Below, piece after piece: positions 27,386 to 37,663 of a stretch of 64,000 nt of DNA. A program made the position numbers and the translations under genes. The stretch lies in NCBI RefSeq assembly GCF_001895045.1, contig NZ_BDAM01000005.1, positions 62,001 through 126,000 on the forward strand, given 5' to 3'. The notes below the pieces were generated by a model, which worked only from the letters and a program-made list of their open reading frames with translations, was not told the origin of the DNA and did not search any database. This DNA comes from Rhodococcus coprophilus NBRC 100603 (lineage in GTDB: Bacteria; Actinomycetota; Actinomycetes; Mycobacteriales; Mycobacteriaceae). How positions within the stretch are numbered: the stretch's first letter is position 1; each line of letters begins with the position of its first letter.

Positions 27386-27955
27386 GTGGCATCCGACAAA
27401 CCCCGCATCCTCAACGACTCCCGCGACATGGCCTGGTCGCTGATTCCGTTGGTCGCGCTGTGTCTCCTGATCGCGGCGATCGCAAGTCAGTGCTCGTTCA
27501 GCCCGGGAGGGCCGACCGCCGGTCCGGTGCCGTCGTTCGACGTCGATGCAGGTCTGCAGTACGACGCGCGAGAACTCGGCTTCCCGATCCGTCAGCCCGA
27601 GGTGCCCGACGAGTGGCAGGCCAACTCGGGTAGCCGCAGCATCATCGCCGGTGCCCAGGGTGGCGACTCGAGCACCGTCGGCTACATCACGGAGGCGGGC
27701 CGGTACGTCCGGTTCACCCAGTCCGACGCCGGCCCGACCGAACTCGTCTCCTTCGTCGCGGGCGGCTCGCGTGCCGTCACCGATTTCCGCGAGATCGACG
27801 GACGCGAATGGGTGGTCTACGGCGGCGAGGGCGTCGAACCGCTCTGGGTGTCCGACTTCGGTGACGTCCGGATCCTGATCGGCGGATCCGGCGACGAGGC
27901 CGAGTTCACCACCTTGGCGACCGCCGCGGGTCAGGCCGAGCCGCTCGAACCCTGA
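27386..27955 (+). CDS. DUF4245 membrane-anchored protein
   Basis: 189 residues. A cytoplasmic start (VASDKPRILNDSRDMAWSL), one transmembrane helix (about 18-36, LIPLVALCLLIAAIASQC) and an extracytoplasmic domain containing LGFPIRQPEVPDEWQANSGS and GGDSSTVGYITEAGRYVRFTQS, typical of DUF4245. Function unknown. The GTG at 27386 is used; the same frame is open for 2 kb upstream antisense to glpX and fumC, which is a composition artefact. Same place as Rv1100. Confidence 0.85.
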   Translation: MASDKPRILNDSRDMAWSLIPLVALCLLIAAIASQCSFSPGGPTAGPVPSFDVDAGLQYDARELGFPIRQPEVPDEWQANSGSRSIIAGAQGGDSSTVGYITEAGRYVRFTQSDAGPTELVSFVAGGSRAVTDFREIDGREWVVYGGEGVEPLWVSDFGDVRILIGGSGDEAEFTTLATAAGQAEPLEP

Positions 27956-27969
27956 CCTGACCGGCGGCG

Positions 27970-28257
27970 TCATTCGTCGTCGTACTCGGTGTCCTCGTCT
28001 TCGTCGGTGTCGAGGTCGTCCGCGTGGGCGAGTGCGCTCTCGACCCGCTCGCGGGCACCCGCGAGGTGTTCCTCGCAGCGCTTGGCGAGTGCTTCGCCGC
28101 GCTCCCACAGTTCGAGCGACTCGTCCAGGTCGAGTCCGCCCTGTTCGAGCATCTTCACGACGTTGACCAGTTCGTCGCGTGCCCGCTCGTAGCCGAATTC
28201 CCGCACGTCGGCGTTGGCCTCGTCCACAGTTGTCGCCTCGGTTCTCGTGTTCGTCAT
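27970..28257 (-). CDS. xseB: exodeoxyribonuclease VII small subunit
   Basis: 95 residues. The core [44 protein letters not shown] is the XseB helical hairpin; the C-terminus is an acidic tail ([13 protein letters not shown]). It pairs with XseA to form exonuclease VII, which degrades single-stranded DNA. It overlaps the xseA stop by four bases (ATGA), so translation is coupled. Confidence 0.94.
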   Translation of the reverse strand: MTNTRTEATTVDEANADVREFGYERARDELVNVVKMLEQGGLDLDESLELWERGEALAKRCEEHLAGARERVESALAHADDLDTDEDEDTEYDDE

Positions 28258-29501
28258 TTCTCGTGTCCCATCACTGCTGCCCGTGCCGCGCCGTCGGCCA
28301 CCCGTACCCGGAGCTGGGTGCCGATGGGCATTTCGCCCAGCGACCGGATCACCTCCGGGTTGCCACCCGGGACGACCCGCTGGACTACGGCGTAGCCGCG
28401 CGCCAGGGTCGCTGCGGGTCCGAGCGTGCTCAGCCGCGCGCACATGTGCTCGAGCGTCGACGACGCCATCGCGATCGTCCGTGCGATGTCGCGGCGACCC
28501 GCCGTCCGCAGCCTGTCGATCTCCTCGTGTCTGCGGTCCAGCGCACGGAACGGGTCGGCGAGCACCGGCCGGTCGCGTAGCTGCGCGATCACGTGTTCCT
28601 CCCGACGCACCCAGCTCCGCAGAGCCGAGGCGGACCGGGCACGCAGTTCGTCGACCAGGTACTGCTCGGCGACCGCATCCGGGACGACGCGCTTGGCAGC
28701 GTCGGTGGGGGTCGCCGCTCTGAGGTCGGCGACATGATCGGACAACGGGCTGTCGGGCTCGTGTCCGATGGCGCTGACCACGGGTGTGGTGCATGCGACG
28801 ATGGCCCGGCACAGCGCCTCGTCGGAGAAGGGCAGCAGATCTTCGACGCTGCCGCCGCCGCGGGCGAGGATGATCACGTCCACTGCCGGGTCGGCGTCGA
28901 GCGCTTCGAGCGCGTCCAAAATCTGCGGCACCGCGGTCGGGCCCTGCACGGTCGCGTGCCGCACATCGATCTGCACGGCGGGCCACCGCCGCTGAGCGAC
29001 CGACACCACGTCCCGTTCGGCTGCGCTGGCGCGGCCGGTGATCAGGCCGATGCGACGGGGAAGGAACGGCAAGGGCCGCTTGAGCCGCGGATCGAACAGG
29101 CCCTCGGCCGCGAGCAGACTCCGCAACCGTTCGATACGGGCGAGCAACTCACCGATGCCGACGGCCCGGATCTCCGTCACGCGCAGTGACAGCGTGCCGC
29201 GTCCCGCCCAGTAGGTGAGCTTGCCGAACATGATGACGCGGCTGCCCTCGGTGATCGGGACCGGCGAGTTCTGCAGCAACTGCGGCGAGCATGTCACCGG
29301 CAACGACATGTCCACGGACGCGTCGCGCAGGGTCAGGAACGCCGTCCGGGTGCCCGGGCGCGCGTTGATCTGCGTGACCTGACCTTCCACCCAGATGGTG
29401 CCGAGGCGGTCGATCCACCCGGCGACCTTCTGCGAGACGGTGCGGACGGGCCACGGATTCTCCGGGGAGTTCGGCCGCGCCGCGGGCTGTGCCGCCGTCA
29501 C
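28254..29501 (-). CDS. xseA: exodeoxyribonuclease VII large subunit
   Basis: 415 residues. An N-terminal OB-fold ([30 protein letters not shown]...AFLTLRD) is followed by the catalytic domain with [39 protein letters not shown] and [29 protein letters not shown], then a helical C-terminus for XseB binding. Middle gene of a three-gene chain with four-base overlaps: upstream lipid-droplet-type gene, xseA, xseB. Confidence 0.96.
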   Translation of the reverse strand: MTAAQPAARPNSPENPWPVRTVSQKVAGWIDRLGTIWVEGQVTQINARPGTRTAFLTLRDASVDMSLPVTCSPQLLQNSPVPITEGSRVIMFGKLTYWAGRGTLSLRVTEIRAVGIGELLARIERLRSLLAAEGLFDPRLKRPLPFLPRRIGLITGRASAAERDVVSVAQRRWPAVQIDVRHATVQGPTAVPQILDALEALDADPAVDVIILARGGGSVEDLLPFSDEALCRAIVACTTPVVSAIGHEPDSPLSDHVADLRAATPTDAAKRVVPDAVAEQYLVDELRARSASALRSWVRREEHVIAQLRDRPVLADPFRALDRRHEEIDRLRTAGRRDIARTIAMASSTLEHMCARLSTLGPAATLARGYAVVQRVVPGGNPEVIRSLGEMPIGTQLRVRVADGAARAAVMGHEK

Positions 29502-30220
29502 TTGTTACGCACGCTCGTGACCCGGTTCGACAACATCGTCAGGAACGGGGCGCGAGCCGCATGTGCGGTTTCGTAGTCGAGCAGGGCCGTCAGGTCCTCG
29601 ATCGAGAGCGTGCGAAGACGCGCACGCAACTGCGCGAGGGTGAGCGCGTCGTAGTCGAGGTACTCGACGATCTCCGGGACGTCGGCGGTCTTCGTGGACC
29701 CCGATTTCGCAGCCGCAGATTTCGCAGCTCCGGCTTTCGCGGCGGCCTTCTTGGCGGGCCGCTTCTTCGCGGGAGAAGCCTTCTCGGCGGGATTCGAGGT
29801 CGTGACGCCGGGTTCGGGGGTATCGAGTTCGGGGACATCCGGTCGGGGGGAGTCTTCCGTGCCGCGATCCGTCTCGTCGGCCGCCACTGGCGGGGGCGTC
29901 GAATACAGCGCGAAGCGCCCGGGCGTAGCCGGCTTCTCACCGTTCGTGCCGGTGCCTTTCCCGGTGGTCGACGGAACAGCCTCGTCGAACACGGCCCACT
30001 CCGGGTTCTCCTCGGGCTGCGCGCCGAGGGACTCGAAAAGATGATCGCCCTTGATGGCCAGCGACGTCAGTACCTGTTGGAACCGCATCGTCGTCTGGAG
30101 GATCTGGCTGACCGTCGTCATCGGTAGCGACACAGCGGTACTCGGGAGCTTGAGGGTCTCTTCGTAGGCGGTGACGGCCATGCCGGCGGCCACCCGTGCC
30201 ATGAACGGTGGACGGATCAT
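29498..30220 (-). CDS. lipid-droplet-associated type protein with a histone-like basic tail
   Basis: 240 residues at the Rv1109c position. The N-terminal 90 residues ([49 protein letters not shown]) form a conserved helical region, which I associate from memory with proteins annotated as lipid-droplet-associated in Rhodococcus. A Pro/Thr-rich linker is followed by Ala/Lys repeats ([17 protein letters not shown], about 150-172) like histone H1-type tails. The end ([44 protein letters not shown]) is an SAP-like or helical pair. A basic tail plus coupling to xseA (four-base overlap) would also fit a DNA-binding role; the lipid label is an inference. Confidence 0.75.
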   Translation of the reverse strand: MIRPPFMARVAAGMAVTAYEETLKLPSTAVSLPMTTVSQILQTTMRFQQVLTSLAIKGDHLFESLGAQPEENPEWAVFDEAVPSTTGKGTGTNGEKPATPGRFALYSTPPPVAADETDRGTEDSPRPDVPELDTPEPGVTTSNPAEKASPAKKRPAKKAAAKAGAAKSAAAKSGSTKTADVPEIVEYLDYDALTLAQLRARLRTLSIEDLTALLDYETAHAARAPFLTMLSNRVTSVRNK

Positions 30221-30286
30221 GCCTCAAGCGTGCCCGATGAACCGCATGATTGGTAGCCGAGCCGGGCCCGGGCGCGATGCGGCCCG

Positions 30287-30292
30287 TACTCT
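30287..30292 (+). promoter_or_regulatory. -10 box of a leaderless promoter for ispH
   Basis: TACTCT ends 6 bases before the ATG at 30299, with no ribosome binding site in between. Confidence 0.55.
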
Positions 30293-30298
30293 GGTGGT

Positions 30299-31297
30299 AT
30301 GTCTGCGTCTGTTCCACTCGAAGTCGGGATCACTCGGTCGGCCCGTAGCGCCACCTCGGGTAAACGAGTGCTGCTTGCCGAACCTCGCGGTTACTGCGCA
30401 GGTGTCGACAGGGCTGTCGAAACGGTCGAGAAGGCTCTCGACAAGTACGGTGCGCCCCTCTACGTCCGCAAGGAGATCGTGCACAATCGGCACGTCGTCG
30501 AGACCCTCGCCGAGCGAGGAGTCGTCTTCGTCGAGGAGACCGACGAAGTTCCCGCCGGATCGGTGCTGGTTTTTTCGGCACACGGCGTGTCGCCGGCCGT
30601 GCACGAGGCTGCCGCCGAGCGTGAGCTTCGCACCATCGACGCCACCTGCCCGCTGGTCACCAAGGTTCACCAGGAAGCCAAGCGTTTCGCCCGGGACGAC
30701 TACGACATCCTGCTGATCGGTCATGAGGGCCACGAAGAGGTCGAGGGCACCGCCGGAGAGGCACCCGAGCACGTCCAACTCGTCGACGGTCCCGATGCGG
30801 TCGACGCGGTCACCATCCGCGACCCCGAGAAGGTCATCTGGCTCTCCCAGACCACGCTCAGCGTCGACGAGACGATGCAGACGGTGCAGCGTCTCCGCGA
30901 GAAGTTCCCGCAGTTGCAGGACCCGCCGAGCGACGACATCTGCTACGCCACCCAGAACCGGCAGGTCGCGGTCAAGGCGATGGCACCCGAATGCGACCTC
31001 GTCATCGTCGTCGGATCGCGCAACTCGTCGAACTCGGTTCGGCTCGTCGAGGTCGCGCTCAACGCCGGTGCGCGTGCCGCATACCTGGTGGACTACGCCC
31101 GCGAGGTGGACCCGGCCTGGCTCGAGGGAGTCGAAACCGTCGGTATCACCTCGGGTGCCTCGGTCCCCGAGATCCTCGTACAGGGTGTGGTCGATCTCCT
31201 CGACGAGCACGGCTTCCACGACGTGCGGTCGGTGACCACGGCCAACGAGACCCTGGTATTCGCACTGCCCCGCGAACTGCGCGCGGCGCGGAACTGA
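30299..31297 (+). CDS. ispH: 4-hydroxy-3-methylbut-2-enyl diphosphate reductase
   Basis: 332 residues, last enzyme of the MEP isoprenoid pathway, making IPP and DMAPP with a 4Fe-4S cluster. The three cluster cysteines are visible: C33 (GYCAGVDRA), C117 ([11 protein letters not shown]) and C215 (ICYATQNRQ); [15 protein letters not shown] and [13 protein letters not shown] complete the family pattern. The product is the substrate for the cis-prenyl transferase at 15155. Leaderless start. Same position as Rv1110. Confidence 0.97.
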   Translation: MSASVPLEVGITRSARSATSGKRVLLAEPRGYCAGVDRAVETVEKALDKYGAPLYVRKEIVHNRHVVETLAERGVVFVEETDEVPAGSVLVFSAHGVSPAVHEAAAERELRTIDATCPLVTKVHQEAKRFARDDYDILLIGHEGHEEVEGTAGEAPEHVQLVDGPDAVDAVTIRDPEKVIWLSQTTLSVDETMQTVQRLREKFPQLQDPPSDDICYATQNRQVAVKAMAPECDLVIVVGSRNSSNSVRLVEVALNAGARAAYLVDYAREVDPAWLEGVETVGITSGASVPEILVQGVVDLLDEHGFHDVRSVTTANETLVFALPRELRAARN

Positions 31298-31304
31298 CCG
31301 CGGG

Positions 31305-32216
31305 TCAGTCCTCGTAGCGGTCGCGGTACCGCACCTGCGGCGGCTGATGGGTCGGCGCCGGGTGCGGTGCCGTGACCGGCCGCTGCGCGGGACGGACCGC
31401 CTCGGAGGCCGGCGGACGCCGGCGCGGGGCGCGTTCTTCGACCGGCGGCACGAAATCGGTGCGAGGCACGCGGGGACGCCGTGCTGTGCGTTCCACGCGC
31501 GATGCCGGATCGACGGTGCGCGCCACCTCGCTTGCGGGCGCAGCACGGCGACGGGGGGTGGCACCGGTGCGGGTATCGGAAACATCGCGCACCGATGCTG
31601 TCGGCGGCACAGGCTTGCGGACGGGCACCTTTCCGGCGGCGGACGACGACGGTGCCGACCGGGGATTCGCCCGGGCGGCCCGTGCCCGCCTCGGCTCGGT
31701 GTCCCGCTCCGCGGACCGTGGACGTGCCGACCGGGTCCGCGACGCCGCGCGCGTACGCGGTGAACGCGAACGTGCTCCCGCGCTCTGCTTCGCGGCGTAG
31801 ATCCGGAAACCGCCGATCAGGAGCACCCCGACGGTCGCAAGCAACATCGCGGGAAAGCGATTGACCAGCGGATACGCCACATTGAGCACGAGGTCCCTCA
31901 GACCGGACGAGCTACCCGTGGAAATGACCTCCTGGCCCAGAGGCACGGCCACCATGAGGAGCAACGGCGGTTGCGCCATCGCGGTGAAGAGCCCCGTGTG
32001 CCGAACCGCGACGACAGCCGCGATGCAGCCGAGCACGTAGAAGGCGGTGAACGCGGCCGTGAGTTCGTTGCCGCGCGCGGCGTCGATCAGAATTCCGACG
32101 GCGGTGGCTCCGGCTGCGATGGCGAGCGCACCCCACCACGGCACACCCGGAACCGTCGAAATCAACGACCGCGTGTCGAGCGGCACCGCCGAGCGAGCAC
32201 GTTGGGTTGGAGACAC
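31305..32216 (-). CDS. DUF6542-type membrane protein with a long basic tail
   Basis: 303 residues. Residues about 22-150 contain four membrane helices (VPWWGALAIAAGATAVGILID, LTAAFTAFYVLGCIAAVVAV, LLLMVAVPLGQEVISTG, FPAMLLATVGVLLIGGF), the layout of the DUF6542 domain of Rv1111c. The remaining 150 residues are very rich in Arg, Ala and Pro (SRSPRTRAASRTRSARPRS) and probably disordered in the cytoplasm. GTG start at 32216, with a TAGTGT box 7 bases upstream suggesting leaderless expression. Function unknown. Convergent with ispH. Confidence 0.8.
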   Translation of the reverse strand: MSPTQRARSAVPLDTRSLISTVPGVPWWGALAIAAGATAVGILIDAARGNELTAAFTAFYVLGCIAAVVAVRHTGLFTAMAQPPLLLMVAVPLGQEVISTGSSSGLRDLVLNVAYPLVNRFPAMLLATVGVLLIGGFRIYAAKQSAGARSRSPRTRAASRTRSARPRSAERDTEPRRARAARANPRSAPSSSAAGKVPVRKPVPPTASVRDVSDTRTGATPRRRAAPASEVARTVDPASRVERTARRPRVPRTDFVPPVEERAPRRRPPASEAVRPAQRPVTAPHPAPTHQPPQVRYRDRYED

Positions 32217-32240
32217 GAGCTAAACACTAGCGCGCAGGCG

Positions 32241-33404
32241 TCAGCTTGCTTCGTCGACAGGACCGTCGGATTCCGTTCTGCCCGGTTGCGTGCTCCGCCG
32301 AGGCCATGCCTCGACGCGTCGCACCTCGGGGACCTCGCCGTCGAAAAGCTCCAGGTCGTGCAGTTTGCGGGCCGTCACGCCCACCCTCGTCTCCATCGAC
32401 GACACGGTGACGTTGAACGTCTCGACCGCCTTACCCAGCTGCGAGCCGAGGCGGTCGAGATGCGAACCGACCGCGCCGAGCCGCTGATACAGCTCGCGGC
32501 CGAGCCGGTGGATCGTCGCAGCGTCGCGGGAGAGCGCTTCCTGCCTCCAGGTGTGCGCGATGGTGCGCAGGAGCGCCACGAGCGTCGTGGGGGTCGCGAG
32601 GATGACATTCCTCGCGAAGGCGTACTCGAGCAGATCCGCGTCTGCGCCCAGCGCGGCGTCGAGGAACGGGTCGCCGGGGACGAACAGCACCACGAACTCC
32701 GGGGTCGGGTCGAACGACTCCCAGTACGCCTTGGCGGACAGCTGGTCGATGTGGGTGCGTAGCTGCCGTGCGTGACGGGTCAGATATCCGGTGCGCTCGG
32801 CAGGATCATCGGCTTCGGCGGCATCGAGGTAGGCGGCGAACGGCACCTTCGCGTCGACGACGATCTGCTTGCCGCCCGCCAGGTAGACGACGAGGTCGGG
32901 GCGGACCCCGTCCTTGCCGACCTGGGTGTCGAAGTCGCAGTGCCGGACCATTCCGGCGAGCTCCACGACGCGCTCGAGCTGGATCTCACCCCACCGTCCG
33001 CGGACCTGCGGTGCACGCAGTGCCGTGACGAGCTGCTGCGTCCGGGTGGAGAGCAACTGCGACACCCGGTGCATCCCTTCCACCTGTTCGCTGAGTCCCG
33101 CATACGCGTGCACCCGGCTGCGCTCGACCTGCTCGACCTGCCTGGCCAGGGCACCGACCGCGTCCTGCAGCGGATCGACCAACCGCGAGACCTGATCGCC
33201 GATCGCACCCGACTGGCGGCGGGCAGCGTCCTCGCTCACCGCTGCGAGCGACTGCCGCAGCTGCGCTTCGTTGCCGCGCAACGCGGCCAGTTCGGCCTCG
33301 GCCCGGGCCGCACGGTCACCGTCGCGCGACGCGCGGGCGAGCCACCCGACGACCGCACCGAGAACGAGGGCGACGAGCAGTCCGAGCGCCGTGAGTGCAG
33401 TCAT
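32241..33404 (-). CDS. rmuC: RmuC-family DNA recombination protein
   Basis: 387 residues. An N-terminal membrane anchor (MTALTALGLLVALVLGAVVGWLARA) and a coiled coil (about 30-115, EAELAALRGNEAQLRQSLAAVSEDAA) lead to the RmuC nuclease-like core: RGRWGEIQLERVVELAGMVRHCDFDTQ, RPDLVVYLAGGKQIVVDAKVPFAAYLDA (Asp-x-Lys of a PD-(D/E)XK site) and ILATPTTLVALLRTIAHTWRQE. RmuC limits recombination between inverted repeats in E. coli by an unknown route. An upstream ATG at 33413 (MRHMTAL) is also possible. Divergent from sbcD. Confidence 0.92.
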   Translation of the reverse strand: MTALTALGLLVALVLGAVVGWLARASRDGDRAARAEAELAALRGNEAQLRQSLAAVSEDAARRQSGAIGDQVSRLVDPLQDAVGALARQVEQVERSRVHAYAGLSEQVEGMHRVSQLLSTRTQQLVTALRAPQVRGRWGEIQLERVVELAGMVRHCDFDTQVGKDGVRPDLVVYLAGGKQIVVDAKVPFAAYLDAAEADDPAERTGYLTRHARQLRTHIDQLSAKAYWESFDPTPEFVVLFVPGDPFLDAALGADADLLEYAFARNVILATPTTLVALLRTIAHTWRQEALSRDAATIHRLGRELYQRLGAVGSHLDRLGSQLGKAVETFNVTVSSMETRVGVTARKLHDLELFDGEVPEVRRVEAWPRRSTQPGRTESDGPVDEAS

Positions 33405-33468
33405 GTGGCGCATGATGCCCGACTCGTCCGACACCCGCCCGCAACCCGGCCGTGTCGGAACGCTCCTC

Positions 33469-33474
33469 TACCGT
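33469..33474 (+). promoter_or_regulatory. -10 box of a leaderless promoter for sbcD-sbcC
   Basis: TACCGT followed by 8 bases and the sbcD ATG at 33483; no ribosome binding site. Confidence 0.45.
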
Positions 33475-33482
33475 CGGTGTCC

Positions 33483-34667
33483 ATGCGGATCCTGCACACC
33501 TCCGACTGGCACATCGGGCGCACCTTCCACGGTGTCGACCTTCTCGCCGACCAGCGTCGTGCACTCGACGAGATCGCCGGGCTTGTCGCCGCGCAGGACA
33601 TCGACGTGGTCGTCGTTCCCGGCGACGTCTACGACAGGTCCATTCCGAGTTCCGACGCCGTCGCAGTGTGCAATGCGGGCTTCGAGGCGATCCGCGCGGC
33701 GGGCGCGGTCATCGTCGCGACCTCGGGCAACCACGATTCGCCCGTTCGACTCGGAGCCGGAGCAGCGTTCGCCGCACACGGCGGTCTGCATCTGATCACC
33801 CGGGTATCGCAGATCGAGCACCCCGTCGTCCTGCACGACGAGCACGGGCCCGTCGCGTTCTACGGCATTCCGTACCTCGAGCCCGAAATCACCCGCGCCG
33901 AACTCGGTGTTCCGAAGGCACGTTCACACCAGGAGATCCTGGATGCCGCGATGCATCGGGTGCGGGAAGACGCCGCGCAGAGAGCGGTCCGCACTGTCGT
34001 GCTCGCGCACGCGTTCGTCGTCGGTGCCGAGCCCACCGGGTCGGAACGATCCATCTCCGTCGGTGGCGTCGAAACGGTCTCGGCGGCTTCCTTCGCCGGT
34101 GCCGACTATGTGGCACTCGGGCATCTGCATTCGCCGCAGACGGTCGCCGAACACGTGCGGTACTCCGGATCGCCGCTGCCGTATTCATTCGGCGAGCGCA
34201 CCCACGGCAAAGCGGTGTGGGTCGTCGATCTGGGCGAAGCCGGTCTCCGTTCCGTCGACCGGATCGATCTTCCGGTGGTCCGGCCGCTGACCCAGCTCAC
34301 CGGCACGCTCGACACCCTGCTCGGTGATCCCGCCCACGCCGAGGCGGCCGACCACTATGTATCCGCCACGCTCACCGACCCGGTTCGTCCGCTCGACGCG
34401 ATGCGCAGGCTCCAGGAACGCTTCCCGTACGCCGTCCACGTCGAGTGGCAGCGACCCGCTACCGCCTCCGAAGGCAGCTACCGAGACAAGGTGCGTGGAC
34501 GCAGCGACGTACAGATCGCCGAGGCCTTCCTCGCCGACGTACGGTCCGCGCCGTCGCCTCGCGAACTCGGGTGGATCGGCGAGGCTCTGCGCGACGCCGA
34601 CCGCAAGCAGGGCGTCGGCGAGGCGCTTCCCTCCGCCTTGCACGCATGCACGGATGTGCCCGCATGA
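33483..34667 (+). CDS. sbcD: SbcCD nuclease subunit D
   Basis: 394-residue calcineurin-like phosphoesterase, the Mre11-type nuclease that opens hairpins and clears protein-blocked DNA ends with SbcC. The metal motifs are in order: HTSDWHIGR (about 5-13), VPGDVYDRS (about 44-52), SGNHDS (about 79-84), LAHAFV and LGHLHSPQ. Length is normal for actinobacterial SbcD. It overlaps the sbcC start by four bases (ATGA), which sets stoichiometric translation of the complex. Confidence 0.95.
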   Translation: MRILHTSDWHIGRTFHGVDLLADQRRALDEIAGLVAAQDIDVVVVPGDVYDRSIPSSDAVAVCNAGFEAIRAAGAVIVATSGNHDSPVRLGAGAAFAAHGGLHLITRVSQIEHPVVLHDEHGPVAFYGIPYLEPEITRAELGVPKARSHQEILDAAMHRVREDAAQRAVRTVVLAHAFVVGAEPTGSERSISVGGVETVSAASFAGADYVALGHLHSPQTVAEHVRYSGSPLPYSFGERTHGKAVWVVDLGEAGLRSVDRIDLPVVRPLTQLTGTLDTLLGDPAHAEAADHYVSATLTDPVRPLDAMRRLQERFPYAVHVEWQRPATASEGSYRDKVRGRSDVQIAEAFLADVRSAPSPRELGWIGEALRDADRKQGVGEALPSALHACTDVPA

Positions 34668-37642
34668 GGCTGCACACCCTCGAGGTCACCGCGTTCGGCC
34701 CGTTCGCGAACACCGTCGAGATCGACTTCGACGAACTCGGCGCCGACGGGTTGTTCCTGCTCCACGGACAGACGGGGGCGGGCAAGACGTCGATCCTCGA
34801 CGCGGTGGCCTTCGCCTTGTACGGCACGGTGCCCGGCGCGCGGGCCGACGGCCGCCGCCTGCTCTCCGACCACGCTCCGGCGGGCCTGGCTCCCCGAGTC
34901 CGGCTCGAAGCCACCATCTCCGGCCGGCGAATTCTCCTCGAACGCAGCCCCGAATACGAGCGCCCCAAGATGCGGGGCACCGGCACCGTCAAACAGCAGG
35001 CCAAAGCCACACTGACCTGGCTCGACGGGGACGGGGTCGACCTGTCCCGGATCCCCGACATCGGCGACGCCGTCAAAGGGCTGCTCGGCATGAGCGCCGA
35101 ACAGTTCTTCCAGGTGGTGCTTCTGCCCCAGGGCGATTTCGCGAAGTTCCTGCGCGCAGGCAGCGACGAACGCGGCAAGTTGCTCGAGCGTCTGTTCGAC
35201 ACCACCCGCTTCGGAGACGTGGAGCAGTGGTTCCGCGAACGCCGCGGTACCGGCGGCAAACTCCTTGCCGAGCAACAGAAAACCGTCGACCTGCTCGCGG
35301 CCAAGGTGGCCGCGGCCGCCGGCATCGAGGCGGGTGCCGACGCTGACCCGGTGGAATGGGCACACCGATTGTCGGCCGACGCCGCGGACACCCGCGATGC
35401 CGCCGCCTCGGTCCTCGAACGCGCCCGCGAGGTCGACCGTACGAACCGGCAGGCGCTCGACACCGCCGTGGCGCTGGAACAGAGCCTGCGTCGTCGCACC
35501 GACGCTCTGGCAGCACTCGAATCGCTCGACGCGACCGAACCCGTCCGGCAGGAGTTGCGCAGCGAACGTGACGCGGCACAGCGCGCGACATCGGTGTCGA
35601 TCCTCGATCGTGACGCGGGGAGGGCCGGCACGGACGCAGAGAAGGCGGCCCGTGCCGCGGAAGTCGCCGCGGAACCCCTACGGGCAGACGACGAAGGCCG
35701 CAGGCTGCTGGCCGAGATCGGCGACGTCCCCGCCGACACCGACCGCGCGCTGATCCGTTCCCGGTCCGAGCAGTGGTCGGCAGAGGCTGCCCGACTCGAC
35801 GACCTGCTGCAACAACACCGGCGCCTGACGACCGTCGAGGAAGACCTGGCGCGGGTAGCCGGACGTCGTGGCACCCTCGGCGAAGAGCGTGGGCGTCTGG
35901 TTACCGAGCGAACGGCCCTACCCGACCGGCTGACTGCCGCGGTGGCGTCGGTGAGTGCGTCGGAGCAGGCCGCCGCGGCCCTCCCGGGGCTCGTCGCCGC
36001 GCGCGATCTCGCTGCGGATTCTTTGGGGGCCGCGACCGAACTCGCTTCGCGCAGCGCCGAACTCGAACGGGCGCAGCAGCAGGTTCTGGAACTGCACTCG
36101 GCCTTCAACGACGCCCGCGACACCCATCTCGACATCCGCCGTCGCCGTATCGAGGGGATGGCGGCCGAACTGGCCGCTCGGCTCACCGCCGGCGAACCCT
36201 GCGAAGTCTGCGGCGCCACCGAACATCCCGCTCCCGCCGTCCCGGCTCCGGACACCGTCACCAAGGACGACGAGAGCGCCGCACAGTCCGCGGAACAGCG
36301 GGCGGAGACAGCCCTCGCCGAGGCACGTACCGTCGCCACCGAGACGACCGGTGCCGTCGCGATGCTGCGCCAGCGCTGCGGCGATATCCCCGTCGACGAA
36401 CTCGCCCTGCGCCACGCAGAGGCGGTGCGCGCCCACGACGAGGCGAAGAACGAAGCCGCACGACTTGCTCGACGACGCGCCGAAGTCGACGAACTGCACC
36501 GTCACGCCACCGATCTCGACGAACGGATTCAGCGGGTGGAATCGGAACTCGCCGACCTGGATCGCCGCCACGCAGTGCTGTCGGCCGAGGCCGCCGAGAT
36601 CCGGACCCGTATCACCGAGGCCGCCGGCGACGCCGAGTCCCTTGCACCGCGACGGCGCCGTGTCGCGGGGCTCGCCGCAGCGGCGACCGCGCTGCTCGAC
36701 GCGCGTTCGGCGGCTGCCCATGCCCGGACCGTCGCCGAGCAACGATCCGCCGAGACCGTTGCCGCCGCGGAAGGTGCCGGCTTCGCCGATCTGGTGGCTG
36801 CGCGCGCTGCGCTCCGTTCGGCCGAGCGGCTCGACGAGATCGATCGTGTCCTCCGCGCCGCCGACAACGAACGCGCAGTCGCGACGGCCACTCTCGCCGA
36901 ACCTGCGATAGCCGTGCTCACCGGAGACGAACAGCCCGACGTGCCCGGCGCCAGGGCGACGGTTGCCGCGGGCGCTGCCGCGCTCGACCAGGCACACGCG
37001 GCCGCGACCGAGTCGGCGCGGCGGGCGCTCGACATCGACGCGTTCACGTCCCGGCTCGAGCAGGCGTACGCGAAGCTCGTCCCTCTGCGCGACGAGCAGG
37101 CCGAACTCGCCGACCTCGCGGATGTCGTCGCGGGCGGCGGGTCCAACGCCAAGAAGATGTCGCTGCGGTCGTATGTTCTCGCCGCCCGGCTCGAGGAGGT
37201 CGCCGAAGCGGCGTCCGAGCGGCTGCGCCGGATGTCCGGTGGCCGATACGAGTTCGTGCACTCCGACGCGGCGGAGACCCGGGGCCGGCGGGGTGGCCTG
37301 GGACTCGACATCCACGACGAATACACCGGCGTCGTTCGTTCGACGAAGACCCTCTCCGGGGGCGAGTCCTTCCAAGCATCACTGGCGCTGGCGTTGGGCC
37401 TGGCCGACGTCGTGGCGGCGGAAGCCGGGGGCCTGGTGCTCGACACGATGTTCATCGACGAGGGTTTCGGCACCCTCGACGCGGACTCTCTCGACGCGGT
37501 GATGGGAGTGCTCGACGAGTTGCGCGCAGGCGGCCGTGTGGTCGGGGTGGTCAGCCACGTGGACGAGATGCGGCAGCGGATCCCGAGCCGGCTCCACGTC
37601 ATCCGTGGCCGGTCGGGATCCACTGTTCAGGTCGCTAGCTGA
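34664..37642 (+). CDS. sbcC: SbcCD nuclease subunit C (Rad50-like ATPase)
   Basis: 992 residues. Walker A GQTGAGKTS at 35-43; long coiled-coil arms separated by a zinc hook CEVC at C513-C516 (GEPCEVCGATEHP); C-terminal ABC signature LSGGESFQASLALALG (about 895-910) and Walker B LVLDTMFIDEGFGTLD. The Q-loop region (GMSAEQFFQVVLLPQGDFAKFLRA) is also typical. Works with SbcD in hairpin and double-strand end processing. ATG at 34664 within the sbcD stop. Confidence 0.96.
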   Translation: MRLHTLEVTAFGPFANTVEIDFDELGADGLFLLHGQTGAGKTSILDAVAFALYGTVPGARADGRRLLSDHAPAGLAPRVRLEATISGRRILLERSPEYERPKMRGTGTVKQQAKATLTWLDGDGVDLSRIPDIGDAVKGLLGMSAEQFFQVVLLPQGDFAKFLRAGSDERGKLLERLFDTTRFGDVEQWFRERRGTGGKLLAEQQKTVDLLAAKVAAAAGIEAGADADPVEWAHRLSADAADTRDAAASVLERAREVDRTNRQALDTAVALEQSLRRRTDALAALESLDATEPVRQELRSERDAAQRATSVSILDRDAGRAGTDAEKAARAAEVAAEPLRADDEGRRLLAEIGDVPADTDRALIRSRSEQWSAEAARLDDLLQQHRRLTTVEEDLARVAGRRGTLGEERGRLVTERTALPDRLTAAVASVSASEQAAAALPGLVAARDLAADSLGAATELASRSAELERAQQQVLELHSAFNDARDTHLDIRRRRIEGMAAELAARLTAGEPCEVCGATEHPAPAVPAPDTVTKDDESAAQSAEQRAETALAEARTVATETTGAVAMLRQRCGDIPVDELALRHAEAVRAHDEAKNEAARLARRRAEVDELHRHATDLDERIQRVESELADLDRRHAVLSAEAAEIRTRITEAAGDAESLAPRRRRVAGLAAAATALLDARSAAAHARTVAEQRSAETVAAAEGAGFADLVAARAALRSAERLDEIDRVLRAADNERAVATATLAEPAIAVLTGDEQPDVPGARATVAAGAAALDQAHAAATESARRALDIDAFTSRLEQAYAKLVPLRDEQAELADLADVVAGGGSNAKKMSLRSYVLAARLEEVAEAASERLRRMSGGRYEFVHSDAAETRGRRGGLGLDIHDEYTGVVRSTKTLSGGESFQASLALALGLADVVAAEAGGLVLDTMFIDEGFGTLDADSLDAVMGVLDELRAGGRVVGVVSHVDEMRQRIPSRLHVIRGRSGSTVQVAS

Positions 37643-37663
37643 CCCCCACGAGTTCCGCGGGTT

